Assembly (NCBI RefSeq): GCF_029223585.1
Contig: NZ_CP119424.1
Coordinates: 1,302,001-1,366,000 of the forward strand
Length of the DNA: 64,000 nucleotides
Direction of reading: 5' to 3'
DNA from: Photobacterium sp. DA100
Lineage (GTDB): Bacteria; Pseudomonadota; Gammaproteobacteria; Enterobacterales; Vibrionaceae
The notes under the pieces were generated by a model, which saw only the letters and a list, made by a program, of their open reading frames with translations, was not told the DNA's origin and did not search any database. The position numbers were made by a program, and so were the translations under genes. Position 1 is the stretch's first letter; each line of letters begins with the position of its first letter. Shown here in pieces: positions 44,508-53,395 of the stretch.

Positions 44508-44521
44508 AGCACGATCGTACT
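44508..44521. promoter_or_regulatory. Candidate TetR operator before the tetR gene
   Basis: AGCACGATCGTACT, palindromic core ACGATCGT, about 62 bases upstream of the tetR start. Confidence 0.65.
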
Positions 44522-44598
44522 ATTATTGAAAGCGATAAATCCTCGTCATCAGCACTCACTTCGTCCCATCGTCAATCCTTGCTATCTTGCAGCTAGCA

Positions 44599-44847
44599 TC
44601 AACGTTCAGCGAAACGGAACAAACTGTCGATACGTATTGGGCAACTACCCACCTGGTGGACCATATCTTCGGCTTGCTTGAGTGAATCGTAGCTACATGG
44701 GATGCCATAGGTATCTGTAACTGGGTACTCATTTCCATCGACATCGATAAAATTAACACTCCAGCCAGCACTGAGAAAATCATGTACCAAGCGTGCTTCA
44801 ACAATTGCATTATCAGCCATCAACTGGCGACACTCTGACAGGACCAT
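44599..44847 (-). CDS. Hypothetical protein, 82 aa
   Basis: ATG at 44847 is preceded by AAGGAGGGGATT, a strong site. The product contains FIDVDGNEYPVTDTYGIPCS and two further cysteines, no membrane segment. Not recognised. The alternative frame starting at 44810 has no ribosome site and was discarded. Confidence 0.6.
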   Translation of the reverse strand: MVLSECRQLMADNAIVEARLVHDFLSAGWSVNFIDVDGNEYPVTDTYGIPCSYDSLKQAEDMVHQVGSCPIRIDSLFRFAER

Positions 44848-44962
44848 AATCCCCTCCTTAACAGAAAGAGCCTTATACCCCCACTAGGAGAACAGCGTAT
44901 ATGGCTTAGCTGGGTATATGGGCTCAGCTAGTAGTCAATACAAGTATAGCAAGGGTATAAAA

Positions 44963-44986
44963 AAGGCTACCAGAGCGGTAGCCTTA
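44963..44986 (-). terminator. Intrinsic terminator of the DUF2750 gene
   Basis: AAGGCTACC / GGTAGCCTT stem; on the minus strand followed by a T-run (44957-44962). Confidence 0.8.
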
Positions 44987-45010
44987 AGAGTTCTTGCTGA
45001 GCCGATAACC

Positions 45011-45364
45011 TTACAGGTACATCTTCGCCACATCAGAAGGTTCAGCTTCAGAGCCTTCCAGCTGAGCGGTCCAGTTCAAACCAACCAATACACCGTCTTC
45101 AGCCAACGTGATCATCCAGTCTTCAACAAAAACATCTAGCGGGATCATCACTGCAGAAAACTCAGCCCACTCATCAACACAGTGAACAGCTGCATCGGCT
45201 TCGTTCGACCAGAATGGCATTACTTCAGATTCTTCGAACTCGCTAGAGTCAACAGAAAGCCAGTCACCTTCTTCGTTACAAAGTCCCCATACCTGCTGAG
45301 TATCTTTGGTCTCTTCAACAAACAGCTCGCTATTTGCCTTAATATCTGCGGTTAACTTAGTCAT
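45011..45364 (-). CDS. DUF2750-like protein
   Basis: 117 aa, acidic. Family features are FVEETKDTQQVWGLCNEEGD and VMPFWSNEADAAVHC. DUF2750 proteins are small cytoplasmic proteins of unknown role, common in vibrios. Single gene with its own terminator; AAGAGAGAAT lies before the ATG at 45364. Confidence 0.78.
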   Translation of the reverse strand: MTKLTADIKANSELFVEETKDTQQVWGLCNEEGDWLSVDSSEFEESEVMPFWSNEADAAVHCVDEWAEFSAVMIPLDVFVEDWMITLAEDGVLVGLNWTAQLEGSEAEPSDVAKMYL

Positions 45365-45385
45365 TCTATTCTCTCTTATGGATGT

Positions 45386-45408
45386 CTATACCCAAGAGGC
45401 TTGGATAT
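45386..45408. repeat. 23-bp near-palindrome related to the MITE ends
   Basis: TATACCCAAG-AGG-CTTGGATATA, one arm mismatch. Same arms as at 9632-9654. It lies just upstream of the DUF2750 gene start. Confidence 0.55.
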
Positions 45409-45604
45409 AACATCAGTAACTTGATGTGCTGTAATAATACCAGAGTTTCATGTCAGAACATGAATAATTTCGTCCCCCAACTGGTGCTAACTCCATTAGA
45501 TTATTACCTGTTCAGGGTTTGGATCGAGAATTGGGCATTGATGGCTATACTTGTTTAAACAGCAACAACAACAATACGTAACGGCTAGCATTAGAGGGTA
45601 TCGC

Positions 45605-46201
45605 ATGGCAACCGTTGACTGGCTATCAAGCCTTAGTAATCAGACCATTTTGAATCCACGCTCGCATCTCATCGAAGCCCACGAGTATATCGGCGAGCAT
45701 GGTGAAAGAAAGGTTGCGGTTGACTGTGCCTGTGGAAACGGCAGAGATACCTTATACCTACTTGAGCAAGGCTACCATGTCTACGCCTTTGATAATGATC
45801 GGCCTCGCCTCAAGGCTCTATCAGAACATCCTCTGCTAGGAGCCCATCCTAACCTCGACATTCAAATCAGCAGTTTTGCCGACTATAAGTTTCCCCGCGC
45901 TAACTTAATCAATGCCAGCGCTTGCCTGTTCTTCTGCACGCCACAGGATTTCAACACGCTGTGGGGCAATATCTCAAACAGTCTCAAGAAAAACGGGATT
46001 TTTTGCGGGCATTTCCTCGGAAAGGAAGCGCTAGAGCCAAATGAAAAGCTCCCTATCCTCACCCACAGCCAATTCGAGCTCGAGCAATTATTAGCTGACT
46101 ACTACATTATTTCCTGGAAAAAAAAGCAAGAGTACTCGGCTAACCTCACCGGAAAGAAAAGACTCTGGCTAATTCACACTATCATTGCAATGAAGAAATA
46201 A
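45605..46201 (+). CDS. SAM-dependent methyltransferase (TehB-like)
   Basis: About 198 aa. Motif I VAVDCACGNGRDTLYLLEQGY and the acidic loop YAFDNDRPRLKAL belong to the TehB/thiopurine type. The frame reaches back to a TTG at 45551, giving a poly-Gln start, but the ATG at 45605 follows GAGGGTATCGC and matches family length. The substrate is unknown. Confidence 0.82.
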   Translation: MATVDWLSSLSNQTILNPRSHLIEAHEYIGEHGERKVAVDCACGNGRDTLYLLEQGYHVYAFDNDRPRLKALSEHPLLGAHPNLDIQISSFADYKFPRANLINASACLFFCTPQDFNTLWGNISNSLKKNGIFCGHFLGKEALEPNEKLPILTHSQFELEQLLADYYIISWKKKQEYSANLTGKKRLWLIHTIIAMKK

Positions 46202-46406
46202 ACGGCCATTTATTGCCAGCCTGAATAAGCAAAAAAACTGGCAATTTGTGCTTGTTTTTTGTTCTTGTTTAGACCAATCCATGCCAAAATATAGACCTTC
46301 CCCCACGGGCTCACCCTGCGCATTCACCGCATTGACTCAAACTCAATCAAACCCTTGATTGACACTGTTGGGGTTTCGTCTTGTATTTTTTTGTAGGTTA
46401 GCTTCT

Positions 46407-47303
46407 ATGCACACTCAACGTGCCGGAAATGCCCTTGCTGCATTTTCATTTGTGCTATGGGGGATCCTCCCTCTTTACTATCAGTTTCTTCCAAGAGCAG
46501 ACATTAATGATTTGCTAGCGTTGCGGATTGTTTTTTCCATACCGTTTATGCTGCTGGTAATGCTGCTATTGCGCCGGCCTTTTCCTAAAGCCTCACAGAT
46601 CTGGCAGGACAAGCGCTCGTTAATGATGGCCGGTATGGCGGGATTAATCATGTGTGTATCATGGTATGCCTTTACATGGGCGATCACCCATGATCAAGTG
46701 CTAGCAGCAAGCTTAGGGTTTTTCATTAACCCGTTGTTTGCAATCGCGCTAGGGGTATTTTTCCTCAAGGAAAAGCTCAGTAAAGCACAATCTGCTGCCG
46801 TAATACTCGGCATCGTTGGTATTGGCTATCAAGTATGGCATTACGGAGAGCTACCATGGATTTCGCTGATTATGGGGAGTTTCTTCGCCATCTATGGCCT
46901 ATGTAAAAAACATATTCGCTACGACGCCCTTACATCCGTCACCCTAGAGGCTGTGATACTTGCCCCATTTGCACTTGCTTACTTGGCAATTACCTATGTC
47001 AACCAGACTTCCACAGCATTATCGGCAGATTTCAGCACCCTGCTGCTGTACATCGGTTCTGCGCCCGTTACGCTAGCGCCACTGATTTTCTTTGCACTGG
47101 CCATCAGCCGAACCAGCCTAACGATGGTTGGGCTAATGCAGTACATTGAACCGACTTTGCAGTTCTTGTTGGCAGTTTTCTTGTTTGGTGAAGTTTTCGA
47201 CCAGGTGAAAGCGGTAAGCTTTGGATTTATATGGCTAGGCCTATTACTCTGCAGCCTCGAAGCCCTGAGTGGCCTAGCTATGAGGCGACTAAGGACATCG
47301 TAG
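46407..47303 (+). CDS. rarD: RarD-type EamA transporter
   Basis: About 298 aa, ten membrane helices. Features of the RarD group are AAFSFVLWGILPLYYQFL near the N-terminus, WAITHDQVLAASLGFFINPL and the late MQYIEPTLQFLLAVFLFGE. A longer frame to 46359 exists; the ATG at 46407 fits the family start. RarD was linked to chloramphenicol sensitivity in E. coli; the physiological substrate is unknown. A terminator follows at 47353-47380. Confidence 0.88.
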   Translation: MHTQRAGNALAAFSFVLWGILPLYYQFLPRADINDLLALRIVFSIPFMLLVMLLLRRPFPKASQIWQDKRSLMMAGMAGLIMCVSWYAFTWAITHDQVLAASLGFFINPLFAIALGVFFLKEKLSKAQSAAVILGIVGIGYQVWHYGELPWISLIMGSFFAIYGLCKKHIRYDALTSVTLEAVILAPFALAYLAITYVNQTSTALSADFSTLLLYIGSAPVTLAPLIFFALAISRTSLTMVGLMQYIEPTLQFLLAVFLFGEVFDQVKAVSFGFIWLGLLLCSLEALSGLAMRRLRTS

Positions 47304-47352
47304 TTAGTTGCCCCTGAAAATTACTCCAACTGTTGCATAATTCATTTAAATT

Positions 47353-47380
47353 GCCATACTTTTTGTATGGCTTTTTTTTG
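47353..47380 (+). terminator. Intrinsic terminator of rarD
   Basis: GCCATAC-TTTT-TGTATGGC followed by eight T. Confidence 0.85.
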
Positions 47381-47400
47381 ATGAGGCTCCTGATAGTGGT

Positions 47401-47799
47401 ATGGATACCCATGAAACCTTCAATGACAGCTATGCCCGCTGCCAACGAAACAAGTCATTTTTCCTCATTTTCTATCGCCATTTCTGGCAAAAAGATCAGC
47501 GTTTCGAAGACCTTTTTAAAAATGTTGATATGGAGCAGCAAATTCGAATGCTCAAACTCTCTATCTCGATGATAATGCTGGCATCATCGTCTGATCAGGC
47601 CCGGGAGGGAATTCGACGCTTTGGCAAAATCCACGGCCGCGAAGGAATTGGCGTTCAGCCCAATGATTTTGAAGCTTGGCTTGACTCGCTTATCGAAGCA
47701 GTCAGTATTTGCGACCCAAAATACAATGATGAGATTGCTTTAGCCTGGCGTCAGTGCTTTAAGCAAGGGATCGCTATAATGAAAGAGGAATGTCAATGA
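47401..47799 (+). CDS. Single-domain globin
   Basis: 132 aa of globin fold: B-helix FFLIFYRHFWQKDQRFEDLF, E-helix MLKLSISMIMLASSS and the proximal-histidine region IRRFGKIHGREGIGVQP. Phe at CD1 position (DLFKNVD) is present. It would bind haem and O2 or NO. It precedes the ceramidase-like gene by ten bases, probably in one operon. The ribosome site is weak. Confidence 0.8.
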   Translation: MDTHETFNDSYARCQRNKSFFLIFYRHFWQKDQRFEDLFKNVDMEQQIRMLKLSISMIMLASSSDQAREGIRRFGKIHGREGIGVQPNDFEAWLDSLIEAVSICDPKYNDEIALAWRQCFKQGIAIMKEECQ

Positions 47800-47808
47800 G
47801 GCAGCCCT

Positions 47809-48723
47809 ATGCCAGCCAGCCCACAACCAAAAAGCACGCAACCTGATAGCTCTCAGCAAAAGTCCGCCCCGGCAAGTAAACGCTCACTTTTTGATTGGCG
47901 GTACGTGTTGCTGATAGTCATCGCGCTAATCCTCGGACTGCTGGCGATTTATTTCTCGCCGATCCGGCAGAGTCGAAACTTCTATGACTATGCTGATCAA
48001 CGGTTACTGCTTGGCATCCCACACTTTTGGAATGTTGTCAGCAACGTGGGTTTCCTTGTCGTCGGGCTGATAGGGCTCAAGAAAAATCACCATCACTCTC
48101 TTGCAAGTGAGCCTGCCCTATCCTTCGCTTACCCGCTGTTTTTTGTCAGCTTAATTGGGGCTTTTTTGGGATCTAGCCTATACCATTTATTGCCAGGCCC
48201 TTTCACCTTGATGCTTGATAGGATCCCAATTACGATCGGCTTCATCAGCCTATATTGCATTATCATTGCACAATACCTTTCCCCAAAATTAGGCAAAGCA
48301 ATGCTGCTACCCACCCTGGCCTACGGTGTACTCTCTGTCATCTACTGGTATATGACGGATGTCGTTGATGGGCGCGGTGATATGGCACCTTATGTATTAG
48401 TGCAACTACTTCCCATCATTCATATTCCCTTAATTCTCTGGCTGTACCCAAACAGAAACAATCCGACCCAATATTACCTCTATGCCCTCGGCTTATACGT
48501 TCTTTGTAAAATAGCCGAATCAAAAGACGACGAGCTATACCAACTCACGTCACAAGTCAGCGGCCATACCCTGAAGCATATTTTGGCGGCCTTGGCAGGA
48601 TATTGCGTTTACCGAGGCTGGAAAAAAAGCAATCGAGTAGGAGGAGGCCTCGCGGCCTCCGTCCTCTCACACCACCGTACAAGCGTGGGTCGCATACGGC
48701 GGTTCCGAATATATTTTCAGTGA
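47809..48723 (+). CDS. Ceramidase-like (CREST) membrane protein, 3' end altered by an intron
   Basis: 304 aa as it stands. Seven membrane helices with SSLYHLLPGPFTLMLDRIPIT, KIAESKDDELYQLTSQVSGH and TLKHILAALAGY give the conserved Ser, Asp and His residues of alkaline ceramidase/PAQR-like hydrolases. After WKKS (48630) the frame enters an antisense group II intron and gains about 30 foreign residues. Joining 48631 to 50521 would restore the end TKKPHG and a TAA, so the native protein was about 280 aa. The intron lies on the opposite strand and cannot splice out of this mRNA. The catalytic residues are upstream of the break and function may persist. Confidence 0.8.
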   Translation: MPASPQPKSTQPDSSQQKSAPASKRSLFDWRYVLLIVIALILGLLAIYFSPIRQSRNFYDYADQRLLLGIPHFWNVVSNVGFLVVGLIGLKKNHHHSLASEPALSFAYPLFFVSLIGAFLGSSLYHLLPGPFTLMLDRIPITIGFISLYCIIIAQYLSPKLGKAMLLPTLAYGVLSVIYWYMTDVVDGRGDMAPYVLVQLLPIIHIPLILWLYPNRNNPTQYYLYALGLYVLCKIAESKDDELYQLTSQVSGHTLKHILAALAGYCVYRGWKKSNRVGGGLAASVLSHHRTSVGRIRRFRIYFQ

Positions 48724-49980
48724 CTCATACCCATCTCTCAATGAGTACATGCCCATCTCCTTGAACCGTTTCGTTGGCATGGCCTGATTGAGCTGCGGCG
48801 ATAAAGCCAGATGCCACCATCCTTTCTCTGACATCGCTAGCTTCCAAGCATTGCGCTCGTTTACGCCTTCTTGGCGTAACCATATCGCTATGCTGTGTCT
48901 GCGTTTTCGCTGCTTGAGTCGGTAGCACCGTAAGCGCCGTCTTATCCATTCATCCAAGCGCTGCATCGCGCTTTTCCGCATGGCGAGCTTGAAGTAGTGT
49001 TGCCAACCTCTTAGATATTGAGTTAGTTCGACTATTACTGTCTTCAACTCTCGTCCTCGATTCCGCTTCGTTATTTGACGCACTCGCTTCTTCATGTGAG
49101 TTTGTGCTGTCTTCGAGATATGGATACTTCCATCTCGTTGGAAGCGATGGCCTAAGTAAGTCCGCTCTGTCACTCTTGTTGCTGCACTCTTCTCCCGGTT
49201 GACCGTGAGTTTCAGTTTCTGCTCCAAGAACTCCGTTATCGAGGCTTTTACTCGATTTGCGGCTTCCTCACTGTGCACGTAGATTTGGCAGTCGTCTGCA
49301 TATCGGCAGAACTTATGCCCTCTTCGTTCAAGCTCTTTATCCAACTCATCTAATACGATATTTGATAGCAGCGGAGATAATGGGCCACCCTGTGGTGTCC
49401 CTCGTTGCCTCTGCTCGACTAACCCGTTTCGCATTATGCCTGCCTGTAGGTATGACCTGATCAGCTTCAGTACCCGTTTATCTGTGATATCTTTCGATAA
49501 CCTGTGCATCAGCCTATCGTGGTTCACAGTATCGAAGTATTTCGCTAGGTCAACATCGACTACATAACCCCGCCCCTCCCTGATGTAGTGGCTTGCTGCC
49601 GCCAGAGCATGGTGGGCACTACGGTTGGGCCTGAACCCGTAACTGCTGTTGGAGAACTTAGGTTCGTAGATATCTGTCAGGACTGATGTGATGGCCTGCT
49701 GGACGATCCTATCAAGTACCGTTGGGATACCTAGCTGCCTCACTCCCCCACTAGGTTTAGGGATTTCTACACCCAAGACGGGTTGGGGTTGATAGCTACC
49801 GTCCAGAAGGCTCTGGCGGAGCGCTTGCCCATTGGAAGACTGCCGAAGCACCGAGATAGTGGCTGCTATGTCGAGTTTATCAACCCCAGCACATCCCTTG
49901 TTCTTCTTTACTCTTCTCAGGGCTTGGTTCAGATTCGTTGATGAACAGATCTGCTCCATCAACTGAGTGGAGGTCACCAA
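48667..49980 (-). CDS. ltrA: Group II intron reverse transcriptase/maturase (LtrA-type)
   Basis: 437 aa. Reverse transcriptase blocks include GVRQLGIPTVLDRIVQQAI, SSYGFRPNRSAHHAL, the catalytic CRYADDCQIYV and GTPQGGPLSPLLSNIVLDEL. A maturase (X) domain with LRGWQHYFKLA follows. No HNH endonuclease is present at the C-terminus. The frame is complete and all RT blocks are intact, so the intron may still be mobile. Confidence 0.95.
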   Translation of the reverse strand: MVTSTQLMEQICSSTNLNQALRRVKKNKGCAGVDKLDIAATISVLRQSSNGQALRQSLLDGSYQPQPVLGVEIPKPSGGVRQLGIPTVLDRIVQQAITSVLTDIYEPKFSNSSYGFRPNRSAHHALAAASHYIREGRGYVVDVDLAKYFDTVNHDRLMHRLSKDITDKRVLKLIRSYLQAGIMRNGLVEQRQRGTPQGGPLSPLLSNIVLDELDKELERRGHKFCRYADDCQIYVHSEEAANRVKASITEFLEQKLKLTVNREKSAATRVTERTYLGHRFQRDGSIHISKTAQTHMKKRVRQITKRNRGRELKTVIVELTQYLRGWQHYFKLAMRKSAMQRLDEWIRRRLRCYRLKQRKRRHSIAIWLRQEGVNERNAWKLAMSEKGWWHLALSPQLNQAMPTKRFKEMGMYSLRDGYESLKIYSEPPYATHACTVV

Positions 49981-50520
49981 GACTCGTCCTCCTGTCTACG
50001 CCAAACATGCTTGTCATTCTTCGTGGCCATGAGCGTCACTTGCGGTGTTGCCCATTGGTACGTAGAGATATTGTTCATCTTGCTATGACTCCACATGATT
50101 GAGTGTCTAATGACTGCTTCTTGATATATTCAGTTCCGGCCTTCCCTTGGGTTGTACTTCCCCAAGGTACTATGCCTTCTGCTGACTTCTTATTAACCGT
50201 CACGCAGCATCACTGCTGCACTAGTCTCGTCCGAGACAGCTAATAAGATCTCCCGAGGTAAGACGTTGTTCTTTCCCTTGGTTGTGCCTGATTTACCCGT
50301 ACACACTTCCCGTCGAGGCATTGGGCTATTCTATATATGGCTAGGTTACCCAAGTTGTACTGGCCTACTATCAGATTTCTGTTCGTCACAACCAAGTTTT
50401 GCCGTTTGCTTCCTTCAGATCCCACCTCACGGTGGGCACCCTTGCATAGGCTAACGGTTCTCGCTCGACTGAGCCCGTAGAGGACTTTCACCTCCTAGAA
50501 CAACGCCATGCTCGGCGCAC
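49981..50520 (-). ncRNA. Group II intron ribozyme, 5' part (domains I-IV)
   Basis: About 540 bases between the intron 5' end and the RT start without another gene. Short paired motifs are visible, such as the GTGCGCC start and TCTAGGAGGTGAAAGTCC; detailed domain folding was not attempted. Confidence 0.7.
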
Positions 50521-50521
50521 C

Positions 50522-50547
50522 AAAAAAGCCCCATGGCTAATGGGGCT
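50522..50547 (-). terminator. Terminator of the DUF2960-like gene, intron target
   Basis: On the minus strand AGCCCCAT-TAGCC-ATGGGGCT followed by TTTTTT and then the intron boundary at 50520/50521. The hairpin is intact. Confidence 0.9.
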
Positions 50548-50571
50548 CTGTTTCTACAGTAACTCGGCGGT

Positions 50572-50835
50572 CTATTTTTCGCCAATACCGCGGTTTTCTT
50601 TTTTCGCTAAGGTGATTTTTCCAAAGCCTAGTTTGCGAAAGTGGCTATCGCGAAAATCCCTAACCGCTTTGCTACCAGAAGAAACAGCTTCAACCTGCTG
50701 CTCCATCTTCAAGTACTGGCGTAAATCAATTCCTTCTGCTGCTGCTACCGCCTCATGAATCGTATGATACTGAGAGTAAGAAAACGTAAGCGTTTTCTCT
50801 TCGTTCTTATAGGTATAAATAATAGTGCGTGACAT
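50572..50835 (-). CDS. Small DUF2960-like protein
   Basis: 87 aa. MSRTIIYTYKNEEKTLTFSY and AVRDFRDSHFRKLGFGKITL recall the DUF2960 family of vibrios and relatives (about 80 aa, unknown role). GGAGGCGTT directly precedes the ATG. The terminator follows at 50547. Confidence 0.72.
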   Translation of the reverse strand: MSRTIIYTYKNEEKTLTFSYSQYHTIHEAVAAAEGIDLRQYLKMEQQVEAVSSGSKAVRDFRDSHFRKLGFGKITLAKKENRGIGEK

Positions 50836-50869
50836 AACGCCTCCAACAGCAAAACTCAGACAGGGGAAT

Positions 50870-52933
50870 TTACCCTACTTCAATTTCAGAAGAAACCTTT
50901 TTTCTAGCCTGACTCGAACATGTCGGCACGATATGCTCGGCAATGATCTGTGCTTTTGTCATTGGGCGGTAGAAAAAGAAGCCCTGTACATACTGCACCC
51001 CTTTTTCATGAATGAAGTCCAACTCTTCTGCCGTCTCGACGCCTTCCACCACAATCTTAGCCTGTGCGATATGGCCAAGCTGAACAACAACATCAAACAA
51101 GTTTCTGCCTCGTTCAGAATGTAAGTTTTCCACCAGAGAGCGATCAATTTTGATCTTATCAAACTCAAAGCGTGACAAATATGCCAACGACGAGTACCCA
51201 GTCCCGAAGTCATCCAGCGCAACGGATACTCCCATGGCTTTGATCTCTTGAATCACTTTCGCCGTACGGACTTCGTCCTGAATAAGCACTTCTTCTGTCA
51301 CTTCAATTTCGACTTGCTCATAATCCAAGCGACTACAGTCTATGACCTGCTTCAGTGATTTCACAAATCCCTTTTTAAGCATAGTATCGGCAGACACGTT
51401 GACCGAGACAGTAAAATTTGGCGAATGCACCATTTCGGACGCGTCTGAAATCGCCTTTTCCAACACCCACAAATCTACATCGGCTAGCAGCCCAAGTTGA
51501 CCAAATGACTTCAAAAAAGTTGGCCCCGTTACTCGTCCATTTACATCTTCATGGCGCAGCAACGCTTCCAACGCCACCACTTCAGAACGCTGTATATCAA
51601 CTTGCGGCTGGTAATAAAGAACAAATGCACCGTTACTCTGGAGTTCCTCGACTTCTCGCTGAGCATTCATATTGTCCTGTATCGAAGGAATAAAACTGTT
51701 CAGCTTTGATTTGACCGGTACTTCGTCATCCTTAAAGAAATGAGTGCGGAAGATTGAAGATACATCTACACCAAGCGAACGCTTATCCATGATTTTGAAA
51801 AATGGATAATAAATAGCAATTCCGACCAAAATAAGAAACACCTGGAAGAGAGCCACCGAGACTTCGCCACCGGAGGCAACATACCCACTGAGCACGGGTG
51901 GGATCAACCAGCTGTGTACTTCGCTTAAGGGAGGAATGATTCCCGCAGCTGTTGCACCATATGCCAACAAGAAGCTCACAAGCGGCACCGACAAGAATGG
52001 CAAGATCATAATCGGATTAAATATAACTGGAATGCCAAACAATATTGGCTCATTGATGTTGAATATCGTCAAAATGAGCGCAGCTTTCGCCAACAAGCGA
52101 TACCCTTTGCTTTTGGCAAATAACAGCATACACATAACCAAGCTTATCGTATTGCCACTTCCCCCCATTCCGGTGAAAAAATCATAAAAATTAGTGCTGA
52201 TAATGTTGAGCTCAGCCCCAAAGTTCTTCCAGTCCGCCATATTAGCAATACTGATATCATAAAGTTCAGTTTTATAAACATGCAGAATATTATGGCCGTT
52301 AATACCCAGACTCCATAATATCCCTCGAATAAATTCATAAAACAGACCATCCTTAAAGGATGCGGGATCCAAGTCAGGAAATACTATTTCTGGATGAATA
52401 AATGTTTTAAATACAAATGCGGATAAATGAGAAGTTATGATTAATATGGCTAAAGTGAGAACACAAGTGACTATCATTTGAATTGATGAGTCCACTGTTG
52501 TTATAAACCGGTCAAAGTCAAACAGCCTAACCTTATGTATTCTTGAAATAATGACACAAGAAGCATAAGCCGTCAGCAGGGAAAGCAAAAAATTATTGGG
52601 TAGAGCTATGACAGGTGAAATGAGATCCCACTGCTGGGAAATAATAAAAAAAGAGGCCAGAGCACAAGATATTGGTGCCGCTTTCGGTAAGCGTAGTATT
52701 GATGAGTAATATGTTGTCAGGAAAATGTTCAATAACAGCGGGAACATATGTCCTGTCATCTCCCCGGCATAGCCGAGTGTAACACTGAGACTGTCATAAC
52801 CAAGCTTACCTGTAAATATAGACAGCAAGTTAAAAAGCGCCGCCATCAAAGACACAGGCAAAGCCATAATAAAAACATTGCTTATAGCAACCAATAAGGA
52901 ATTTGTAGATAACTTTGAAAGTAAAGGAGGCAA
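50870..52933 (-). CDS. PTS EIIC-EAL fusion, probable c-di-GMP phosphodiesterase
   Basis: 687 aa. The N-terminal 400 residues form a lactose/cellobiose-type EIIC membrane domain (INEPILFGIPVIFNPIMILPF is the sugar-binding hallmark; GINGHNILHVYK upstream). The C-terminal 245 residues are an EAL domain with intact signature: ALEALLRHED, SVNVSADTM, EVTEEVL, DDFGTGYSSL, KIDRS, EGVETAEE and a final QGFFFYRP. It should degrade c-di-GMP under control of sugar sensed by the EIIC part. No EIIA/EIIB gene is adjacent. The start is TTG at 52933; other starts are possible. Confidence 0.88.
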   Translation of the reverse strand: MPPLLSKLSTNSLLVAISNVFIMALPVSLMAALFNLLSIFTGKLGYDSLSVTLGYAGEMTGHMFPLLLNIFLTTYYSSILRLPKAAPISCALASFFIISQQWDLISPVIALPNNFLLSLLTAYASCVIISRIHKVRLFDFDRFITTVDSSIQMIVTCVLTLAILIITSHLSAFVFKTFIHPEIVFPDLDPASFKDGLFYEFIRGILWSLGINGHNILHVYKTELYDISIANMADWKNFGAELNIISTNFYDFFTGMGGSGNTISLVMCMLLFAKSKGYRLLAKAALILTIFNINEPILFGIPVIFNPIMILPFLSVPLVSFLLAYGATAAGIIPPLSEVHSWLIPPVLSGYVASGGEVSVALFQVFLILVGIAIYYPFFKIMDKRSLGVDVSSIFRTHFFKDDEVPVKSKLNSFIPSIQDNMNAQREVEELQSNGAFVLYYQPQVDIQRSEVVALEALLRHEDVNGRVTGPTFLKSFGQLGLLADVDLWVLEKAISDASEMVHSPNFTVSVNVSADTMLKKGFVKSLKQVIDCSRLDYEQVEIEVTEEVLIQDEVRTAKVIQEIKAMGVSVALDDFGTGYSSLAYLSRFEFDKIKIDRSLVENLHSERGRNLFDVVVQLGHIAQAKIVVEGVETAEELDFIHEKGVQYVQGFFFYRPMTKAQIIAEHIVPTCSSQARKKVSSEIEVG

Positions 52934-53395
52934 TGTACACTATCCAATTTCTAAAACATAAGCCACATAGAGCCCGTTATAAATGCATAATTTCAACTTA
53001 ACGAGTCGATATTATCAATCATATCAAATTAGGTTTATGAGCACACTATAATTGAGTTTTAATAAACTATTATTCCTAATAATTATAAGCTATATCTTAA
53101 ATTTAACCCCTAGCAAAATATATAATGTAGATATAATAAAATTATACATTGAGATGAATTATGATTGATAATATAGAATAATTCGACGTAGCGTTTAAAT
53201 CAGGGCCTATACAAGCCTGGTTTATATCAGCATAAAAATGCCACCAAATACTCAAGCTGTTTTCCCAGAGTTATACACAGAAACAGTGGATAACCCTCTA
53301 ATTTAAACATAAATTTAACAGAAGAGGGCAAGTTATAGACACTTCGTGCCAATTTTTTGGCAAAATTACCGCGTAACGTAGCTAAATGTCTTTGT
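52934..53395. other. AT-rich intergenic region with two DnaA-box-like sites
   Basis: 460 bases between the EIIC-EAL start and the nrdG end. TTATACACA (53271-53279) and AGTGGATAA (53285-53293; reverse of TTATCCACT) are two DnaA-type 9-mers in opposite orientation. Hairpins GCTAAA..TTTAGC (53379-53398) and GCCAATTTTTTGGC (about 53349) follow nrdG on the minus strand. No coding frame is evident. Confidence 0.5.

Larger units (their letters stand above)
48632..50520 (-). mobile_element. Group II intron (class C-like), 1889 bp
   Basis: The 5' end on the minus strand is GTGCGCCGAGCATGGCG at 50520, followed by TCTAGGAGGTGAAAGTCCTC; the 3' end has a domain V/VI-like region and closes with CCTACTCGAT at 48632. 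The domain VI hairpin GGAGGCC-GCGA-GGCCTCC is at 48642-48660. It encodes a reverse transcriptase without an HNH domain. Insertion is directly after the T-run of an intrinsic terminator, the known preference of group IIC introns. The class is inferred from site and size. Confidence 0.85.

Noticed and set aside
44556..44810. 84-codon minus-strand frame overlapping the 82-aa gene
   Set aside because: The other frame has a strong ribosome site (AAGGAGGGG) and this one has none.
47809..48723. Ceramidase-like gene as a normal 304-aa protein
   Set aside because: The last 30 residues are intron sequence; the native end is reconstructed across the intron.
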